From Tissierellales bacterium (GTDB taxonomy: Bacteria > Bacillota > Clostridia > Tissierellales > JAOAQY01), in assembly GCA_025210965.1 (NCBI GenBank), contig JAOAQY010000215.1, positions 1 through 49,664 of the forward strand: 49,664 bases of DNA, given 5' to 3'. The position numbers and the translations under genes are program-made. Under the pieces are notes generated by a model. The model made no database searches, was not told where the DNA came from, and saw only the letters and a program-made list of their open reading frames with translations. Every line of letters begins with the position of its first letter. Within the stretch, counting starts at the first letter, position 1. Below, one piece after another: positions 44,095 through 49,664 of the stretch.

Positions 44095-44838
44095 CTAGAC
44101 GTTCCTCCCCGTTGCAAGGGTTGCAACGTATACTTCTGTTGCTCCCGCTTCTAGTAAGGTCTTAGCAGCCGCATCTGCAGTGCTCCCAGTTGTCAATATA
44201 TCATCAATTAGCAGGACCTTCTTATTTTCATAATACCCTATTTTTGAGACTTCAAAAACTCTTTTGATGTTTTTCTCCCTCTCAAGCCTATTCAGATGAC
44301 TTTGAATTGAAGTCTCTTTTGTCTTTATGAAAAACTCTGTCTCATATGATATATCGGTATTTTCAGAAATAAATTTAGCGATAAGTTCAGTTTGATTAAA
44401 TCCTCTTATAACTTTTTTTCTAAAAGTCATAGGTACACTTGCTATACAATCAACTTCGCACAAAAAATCTTTATTCTCATCTTTTCTGAGATGTTCTAAT
44501 AAAATATGTCCTAATAATGTATAATAATAGCTTTTATCGTGAAATTTGTAATCCCTTATCATTTGCTTCACTTCACCATTGTAGATTAAAGGTGCTGTAG
44601 CTTTCTTGAAGAATCTTACACTTTGAGCACAAGTTTTACATCTTACCGCAGTTTCTTCCACAAGTGATTTTCCACAAACCTCACAAGTATTTCCGTCATT
44701 TTTGCAAAGTTTACTATAGCACGTATTGCAAATATGCCAATCATTTACATGTGCAAATCTTTCACCGCAGATATAGCAAATATTTTGTTCTGGAAAAATT
44801 AAATTTTCAACACTTTTAATTAGATTCACCCTTATCAT
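44095..44838 (-). CDS. comFC: ComFC-type phosphoribosyltransferase-like protein
   Basis: 247-residue ComFC/GntX-like protein. The N-terminal region has several zinc-binding Cys pairs (CYICGERF, CNTCYSKLC, CEVCGKSL, CKTCAQ). The C-terminal type I PRTase fold has VLLIDDILTTGSTADAAAKTL, the PRPP-binding motif. ComFC is needed for natural transformation in Bacillus; in non-competent bacteria its role is unclear. The ATG chosen overlaps the recD2 end by 23 bp. An earlier ATG would give a longer overlap, so the start is not certain. The DNA-uptake genes themselves are not in the window. Confidence 0.88.
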   Translation of the reverse strand: MIRVNLIKSVENLIFPEQNICYICGERFAHVNDWHICNTCYSKLCKNDGNTCEVCGKSLVEETAVRCKTCAQSVRFFKKATAPLIYNGEVKQMIRDYKFHDKSYYYTLLGHILLEHLRKDENKDFLCEVDCIASVPMTFRKKVIRGFNQTELIAKFISENTDISYETEFFIKTKETSIQSHLNRLEREKNIKRVFEVSKIGYYENKKVLLIDDILTTGSTADAAAKTLLEAGATEVYVATLATGRNV

Positions 44839-47068
44839 CTCTTTCAAAGTACAGTTCTCTAACTTTATTAAGCCTATCTCCAAGACCTGAATATCTCTGC
44901 TCTATTTGAGTATTTTGTATCATTTGATGCATATAGTTTTCTGTTCCTACTAGCACCACAAGCTCCCTTGCTCTAGTAATACCAGTATATAATAAATTCC
45001 TAGTAAGCAGCATAGGCGGCCCCCACGTCATAGGCATAACTACAACTGGGAATTCACTACCTTGACTTTTGTGAATAGTAACTGCATATGCAAGCATCAA
45101 TTCATCCGAAGCTTGAAGCCCTTCATAATTCACAAATTTATGATCTTCAAATTCTACAACCAGCGTCCTCTCTTCGATGTTAATCTCTCGAATATAACCT
45201 ATATCGCCATTAAAAACGCCTTCCCCCTCTTCAGTTTTTACACCATTCTCTATCTGTTGCCATTTCATCTTATAATTATTTTTGATTTGCATGACTTTAT
45301 CGCCAATTCTATAGCTAAATTTTTGAAGATCTAGCTCTCTAACCGCATCTTTAAGAGGGTTTAGTCGCTCCTGAAGTTTTTTATTAAGTGCAATTACACC
45401 ACATTCTCCTTTTTTCATAGGAGCTAGTACTTGTATATCTTTCTTAGGATCGTATCCATTGAATTTCGGCAATCTCTCAGCACAAAGTCCTAGTATAGTT
45501 TCAGCTATATCATCAGGTTTCTTCCCTTTTATGAAAAAGAAATCTTTATCTTTTACGTTTAATTCAGGCCAATCACCTTTATTTATCTTATGAGCATTTA
45601 CTACTATCATACTTTCTTGAGCTTGTCTAAATATCTCATCAAGAACTATAACCGGAACTAGCTTGCTTCCAATTATGTCTCTTAGAACATTTCCAGGCCC
45701 TACAGAAGGCAATTGATCTACATCTCCAACCAAAAGTACTCTAGTTCCTTTTTTTATAGCCTGAAGCAAATACAGCATAAGTGTTATGTCCACCATTGAC
45801 ACTTCATCTATTATAATTACATCTGCCTCTAGTGGTTCCTCCTCATTTTTACTAAAACTCATAAGTGCTTCTTCTTCTGAAAAACTATATTCTAACAATC
45901 TATGTATAGTCTTTGCCTCATGACCTGTTGCCTCTGACATACGCTTTGCAGCTCGTCCTGTTGGCGCCGCTAAAAGAACCTTTTGACTAAGTCCTTCAAA
46001 TATATCTATTATGCTATTTATGGTAGTTGTCTTTCCCGTTCCTGGTCCTCCTGTTATTACAAGGACTCCTTGTTTAACAGCCTCTTCTATAGCTTTTCTC
46101 TGCTGACTTCCATATTTTATATTGTGCCTATTTTCAAGACCATCTAATCTATCATTGACATCGATCTCAAGTTTTTCCATCTCCGCTATCATAAGCTCTA
46201 CTAATTTAGATGCCACACCAGTCTCTGCATGATAAAGCCCCATCAAATACACTCCTGTATGCCCATTTAAATCTTCAATTTTAACTTGCTGCGCCATGGC
46301 CATATTTTTTATACACGTCTTTGCAAATTCTTCATCCACTCCTAAAAGCTCTCTAGTATGTCTTACGAGAACCTCTTCAGGTAAATATGAATACCCCTCA
46401 TTCGCCTTTCGCAGCAACACAAATTTCACGCCAGCATAAACTCTAAATTCCGAGTCACTTCCTATCCCAAGTTTCTGAGCAATTTCATCTGCTTTTTTAA
46501 ATCCAATTCCCTTTATATCATCTGCTAATCTGTATGGATTCTCCTTTATTTTTGCTATGGTCTCGTCTTCGTACGTTCTGTAAATCTTTACTGCAAAATG
46601 TGGACTTATTCCATATTCCTGCAAAAATAGCATCACATTTCGAATCTCCATCTGCTCTGCAAAAGCAGCTACTATTCCATCAGCTTTTTTCTCTCCGATT
46701 CCTTCAACTTCTATTATCCTTCTCGGTGTTTTCTGCAAAATATCAAGTGTCATTTCTCCAAAATAAGCCACTATTCGCTTGGCCATTTTAGGTCCTATAC
46801 CTGGAATCAATCCACTAGATAGATAATTTTCTATACCCTGAAGTGAAGTTGGAATAGTAGAGCGATATGTACTTAATTTAAATTGCTTGCCAAACTTAGG
46901 GTGGTCAATCCACTCTCCCGTAAGTTCTAAGTGCTCACCTAATTGTGGATTTGGAATATTTCCAACTATGGTTATCACATCATCTTCTGTCTCTAATATC
47001 CCTACTAAATAGCCATTTTCAGCGTTTGTATATATCACATCTTCCAAACTTCCATTAATCACTTCCAC
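44816..47068 (-). CDS. recD2: RecD2-type SF1 DNA helicase
   Basis: 750-residue 5'-3' helicase of the RecD2 (YrrC) type, not part of RecBCD. It has an N-terminal OB-like region and helix-hairpin-helix segments (GLIPGIGPKMAKRIV, VEGIGEKKADGIV), Walker A GGPGTGKT at 340-347, DEVSMVD as Walker B, LLVGDVDQLPSVGPGNVL, and the C-terminal UvrD-like motif TIHKSQGSEF and LLYTGITRARELVVLVG. It acts in DNA repair and fork maintenance. AGGTGG precedes the ATG. It heads the operon recD2-comFC-yvyF and may share it with the flagellar genes. Confidence 0.95.
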   Translation of the reverse strand: MEVINGSLEDVIYTNAENGYLVGILETEDDVITIVGNIPNPQLGEHLELTGEWIDHPKFGKQFKLSTYRSTIPTSLQGIENYLSSGLIPGIGPKMAKRIVAYFGEMTLDILQKTPRRIIEVEGIGEKKADGIVAAFAEQMEIRNVMLFLQEYGISPHFAVKIYRTYEDETIAKIKENPYRLADDIKGIGFKKADEIAQKLGIGSDSEFRVYAGVKFVLLRKANEGYSYLPEEVLVRHTRELLGVDEEFAKTCIKNMAMAQQVKIEDLNGHTGVYLMGLYHAETGVASKLVELMIAEMEKLEIDVNDRLDGLENRHNIKYGSQQRKAIEEAVKQGVLVITGGPGTGKTTTINSIIDIFEGLSQKVLLAAPTGRAAKRMSEATGHEAKTIHRLLEYSFSEEEALMSFSKNEEEPLEADVIIIDEVSMVDITLMLYLLQAIKKGTRVLLVGDVDQLPSVGPGNVLRDIIGSKLVPVIVLDEIFRQAQESMIVVNAHKINKGDWPELNVKDKDFFFIKGKKPDDIAETILGLCAERLPKFNGYDPKKDIQVLAPMKKGECGVIALNKKLQERLNPLKDAVRELDLQKFSYRIGDKVMQIKNNYKMKWQQIENGVKTEEGEGVFNGDIGYIREINIEERTLVVEFEDHKFVNYEGLQASDELMLAYAVTIHKSQGSEFPVVVMPMTWGPPMLLTRNLLYTGITRARELVVLVGTENYMHQMIQNTQIEQRYSGLGDRLNKVRELYFERDDKGESN

Positions 47069-47137
47069 CTAAAATCCCTCACTTTATATTCTTACATTCG
47101 ATTCTTTAATTATAACACAAGAAAAGCTTCGAACGAC

Positions 47138-47185
47138 AAAAGGCCTCAAATTTCATCTATGCTCTGATAAAATTTGAGACCTTTT
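47138..47185 (-). terminator. Intrinsic terminator of metK
   Basis: Long stem AAAGG-CTCAAATTT pairs with AAATTTGAG-CCTTT around a single internal mismatch, with UUUU in the 3' arm on the minus strand. Confidence 0.85.
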
Positions 47186-47202
47186 ATAATTTTTTTAGCT
47201 AT

Positions 47203-48396
47203 CTATCTTCCGCTCTCTTTTTTCAAAAGTTCTGCCTTGTCAGTTCTTTCCCATGGCAAATCAATGTCTGTACGTCCAAAATGACCATACGCCGCTGTTT
47301 GCTTGTATATAGGTCTTCTAAGATCAAGATCTCTAATAATTGCAGCTGGGCGAAGATCAAAATGCTTTCTAACTAAATCTTCGATGTCTTGCTCATCTAT
47401 CTTAGCTGTTCCAAATGTTTCAACCAATATAGAAACTGGATTTGCAACACCTATAGCATACGCAAGCTCAACTTCACATTGATCTGCAAGTCCTGCCGCT
47501 ACTATATTCTTAGCAACATATCTAGCTGCATAAGCTGCCGATCTATCAACTTTTGTTGGATCCTTTCCTGAGAATGCTCCACCGCCGTGTCTAGCATATC
47601 CACCGTAAGTATCAACTATTATCTTTCTTCCAGTAAGACCTGCATCTCCTTGAGGTCCGCCAATTACAAATCTACCAGTAGGATTTACAAAAATCTTAGT
47701 ATCTTCATCTATCAATCCTTCTGGAATTACAGGACGGATGACATGTTTGATTATATCTTCTCTAATCTGCTCTAATGAAACTTCTGCATCATGCTGAGTA
47801 GATATTACAACTGCATCAACTCTTGCTACCTTTCCGTCATGATACTCTACAGTTACCTGTGATTTACCATCAGGTCTCAAATATTTAAGCGTACCATTCT
47901 TTCTAACCTCTGACAATCTTCTAGTAAGCTTGTGTGCCAAACTTATAGGTAACGGCATAAGTTCTGGAGTTTCGTTGCACGCAAATCCGAACATCATTCC
48001 TTGATCTCCAGCACCAGTATCCAAATCGTCTTTCGCAGTTCCCTCTTTGTGCTCTAACGCTTTGTCAACACCCATAGCTATATCTGGTGATTGCTCATCT
48101 AGTGCTGTAAGTACTGCACAAGTGTCACAGTCAAATCCAAACTTAGCTCTAGTATATCCGATTTCTCTAACTGTTTCTCTTACTAATTTTTGAATATCAA
48201 CATAAGTATTTGTAGATATTTCTCCAGCTACCAATACCAATCCTGTAGTAACACTAGTTTCGCAAGCAACTCTAGCGTTTGGATCCTTTGCAAAAATCGC
48301 ATCCAAAACAGCATCTGATATCTGATCACAAATTTTATCTGGATGTCCCTCTGTTACTGATTCCGATGTAAAAAACTTTTTTCTCACTTTACTCAC
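47203..48396 (-). CDS. metK: S-adenosylmethionine synthetase
   Basis: 397 residues; joins methionine and ATP to make SAM, the methyl donor, among others, of FliB-type and chemoreceptor methylations. Motifs: [22 protein letters not shown] at the N-terminus, [16 protein letters not shown], and the P-loop-like [19 protein letters not shown]. The GTG start has GGAGG 8 nt upstream. It is controlled by a SAM-I riboswitch in its leader, so expression falls when SAM is high. Confidence 0.97.
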   Translation of the reverse strand: MSKVRKKFFTSESVTEGHPDKICDQISDAVLDAIFAKDPNARVACETSVTTGLVLVAGEISTNTYVDIQKLVRETVREIGYTRAKFGFDCDTCAVLTALDEQSPDIAMGVDKALEHKEGTAKDDLDTGAGDQGMMFGFACNETPELMPLPISLAHKLTRRLSEVRKNGTLKYLRPDGKSQVTVEYHDGKVARVDAVVISTQHDAEVSLEQIREDIIKHVIRPVIPEGLIDEDTKIFVNPTGRFVIGGPQGDAGLTGRKIIVDTYGGYARHGGGAFSGKDPTKVDRSAAYAARYVAKNIVAAGLADQCEVELAYAIGVANPVSILVETFGTAKIDEQDIEDLVRKHFDLRPAAIIRDLDLRRPIYKQTAAYGHFGRTDIDLPWERTDKAELLKKESGR

Positions 48397-48489
48397 TTCT
48401 CATTCCTCCTTCATTTTTGCAAAATAAAGACAACATGCCTTTTCTGTTTTGTCCAATTTGAAGCTTCCCGTTCTCAAAGCATAAAAAAA

Positions 48490-48632
48490 CCTCGTCAAAA
48501 GACGAGGATTGTAGACAATCAACCTCATCTTCCAGGACTCACACCTGTGGGATTTAGCACCACAAAAAGATCAAACTTTTCAGGTTGCCGGATATCATCG
48601 GGCCCATTCCCTCCATCACTCTTGATAAGGCA
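48490..48632 (-). promoter_or_regulatory. SAM-I riboswitch (S-box) with terminator, controlling metK
   Basis: In RNA sense: P1 5' arm, CAAGAGUGAUGGAGGGA, GGCCC, AUGAUAUCCGGCAACC, GGUGCUAAAUCC, GUGUGAGUCCUGGAAGAUGAG. These are the conserved S-box elements in order. The aptamer spans about 48523-48632. The expression platform is the terminator CCTCGTC/GACGAGG (48490-48507) followed by seven U. Confidence 0.96.
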
Positions 48633-48726
48633 TATTCACTATTATTTATTAAGCACTTAATTCTATCATGCCTTTATTTTCTTGTCAATCATTTTTCTTA
48701 TCAACAATTCTTCTTGTCAAGCATTT

Positions 48727-49188
48727 TTAATGAAATCCAACGCCAAAACCAGAAAGTGTATATATGCATATGGCAGATACAATAGCTCCTAGTATCACTA
48801 CTGGAAAAGAGTATTTATATCTTATATCCAAAAGACTCGCCGCTAGACATCCTGTATAAACTCCAGTGCCTGGAAGTGGTATTGCTACTACTAAAAACAA
48901 ACCAAATAAACTGTATTTTAAATATTTTTCATTCTTCTTAAGTGTTCTTTGTTCTAGTTTTTCTAAAATATTTCTTATCCGATCATTTCTCTTTAAAATT
49001 TTAAATACCGGCCTTAAAAATAAAAGTAGTATAGGTATCATTGCTATATTTCCAATTAAACTCAATAAAAAACTTTCAAAAGCTGTATAACCTAATGCTA
49101 TTCCCATAGGTATAGCACCTTTAACCTCAACTATTGGTGTCGCCCCTGCAATTATGACCCAAAGCCTAGCTATACGTGTCATTTGCAT
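48727..49188 (-). CDS. Small multi-drug export family membrane protein
   Basis: About 151-153-residue membrane protein with hydrophobic segments near residues 8-28, 36-60, 95-118 and 128-148. VEVKGAIPMGIALGY and VAIPLPGTGVYTGCLAASLL are characteristic of the small multi-drug export (DUF/COG2426) family. The family name is historical; transport of drugs is not established here. Two ATG codons six bases apart are possible starts; AAAGG lies 4 or 10 nt away. It lies alone between the tRNA array and the metK leader. Confidence 0.8.
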   Translation of the reverse strand: MQMTRIARLWVIIAGATPIVEVKGAIPMGIALGYTAFESFLLSLIGNIAMIPILLLFLRPVFKILKRNDRIRNILEKLEQRTLKKNEKYLKYSLFGLFLVVAIPLPGTGVYTGCLAASLLDIRYKYSFPVVILGAIVSAICIYTLSGFGVGFH

Positions 49189-49399
49189 TCATCCTTTCAA
49201 TAAATTATTTACTAATTGTCTTTGTATCTTTGCTAAAAAAATGATAGCATTCTTTTATTAAAAACTGATTAAGTTTTTTATTTAAATCAAATACTACATT
49301 CGAATGAAAAAAATATGTCAATCTTTAGTATTTAAGAGTAAAACAAAGAATTTTCGTGTATATACGAGAAAATAGGGGTATAGATTAAAATTATAGCTA

Positions 49400-49428
49400 T
49401 TGCCTATTTTTTCAAAATCGTCTATACT
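49400..49428 (+). promoter_or_regulatory. Promoter of the tRNA-Pro array
   Basis: TTGCCT, a 17-nt spacer and TATACT, about 40 nt before the first tRNA. Confidence 0.7.
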
Positions 49429-49467
49429 AAGTCTCGTCGGTAAAGCTTATTTAAAGAATTCATATAT

Positions 49468-49544
<77 letters not shown>

Positions 49545-49559
49545 TATAAAATTTCATTT

Positions 49560-49636
<77 letters not shown>

Positions 49637-49651
49637 TATAAAATTTCATTT

Positions 49652-49664
49652 CGGGGTATAGCGC
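49652..49664 (+). tRNA. tRNA-Pro (TGG), third copy, cut by the window edge
   Basis: CGGGGTATAGCGC repeats the first 13 bases of the tRNA-Pro gene exactly where a third unit is expected. Confidence 0.85.

Overview
The window is a chromosomal segment of a low-GC, flagellated Gram-positive bacterium. It looks like a member of the Clostridia: AT-rich DNA, strong AGGAGG-type ribosome sites, FliW/CsrA, FlaG, YvyF, an S-box before metK, and the GGGtGRT/IscU-like pair. Species cannot be named from the sequence alone. No phage, insertion sequence, CRISPR array or plasmid gene was seen; it reads as core genome with an unusually rich flagellar locus.

Layout. 1-9.0 kb (all minus): a two-component system; a GGGtGRT protein with an IscU-like scaffold; a TtcA-like PP-loop protein; a small membrane protein; tex; and an HTH-PAS regulator. 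9.0-9.6 kb: a gene-free stretch with a terminator on each strand and a structured plus-strand element of unknown class. 9.6-17.4 kb (plus): a flagellar cassette of a giant 1427-residue FliK-like protein, an FlhB-C-terminal-like protein, a second FliS, a 713-residue flagellin and YaaR. 17.4-25.1 kb (minus): prfB with its +1 frameshift, secA, a chemoreceptor, a DUF5317-like membrane protein and hpf. 25.1-25.7 kb: a cluster of DnaA-box-like sites. 25.7-26.7 kb: manA (plus).

26.8-47.1 kb (minus) is the main late-flagellar block. In transcription order it holds recD2, comFC, yvyF, flgM, flgN, a FlgK carrying a vWA-like insert, a chemoreceptor, a second flgK, flgL, fliW, csrA, flagellin, fliB, flaG, fliD, an unknown 152-residue protein, fliS, a FliT-position protein and a YjfB-like protein. 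The order comFC-yvyF-flgM-flgN-flgK-flgL-fliW-csrA-hag-fliD-fliS-hpf-secA-prfB resembles the Bacillus comF-to-prfB region, with additions. 47-49.7 kb: metK under a SAM-I riboswitch, a small membrane exporter-like gene, and a tandem tRNA-Pro array cut by the window edge.

Working together. Seven good sigma-28-type promoters and one weaker one can be read in front of flgM, the vWA-flgK, a chemoreceptor, flgK-flgL, flagellin, flaG-fliD, fliS2-flagellin2 and, weakly, the fliK-like gene. FlgM would hold sigma-28 back until the hook is complete. FliW, CsrA and flagellin would then set filament synthesis at translation, and the flagellin leader carries a hairpin with GGA in its loop that fits a CsrA site. 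The duplicated filament parts (two flagellins, two FliS, two FlgK) suggest a composite or switchable filament. FliB would methylate flagellin lysines.
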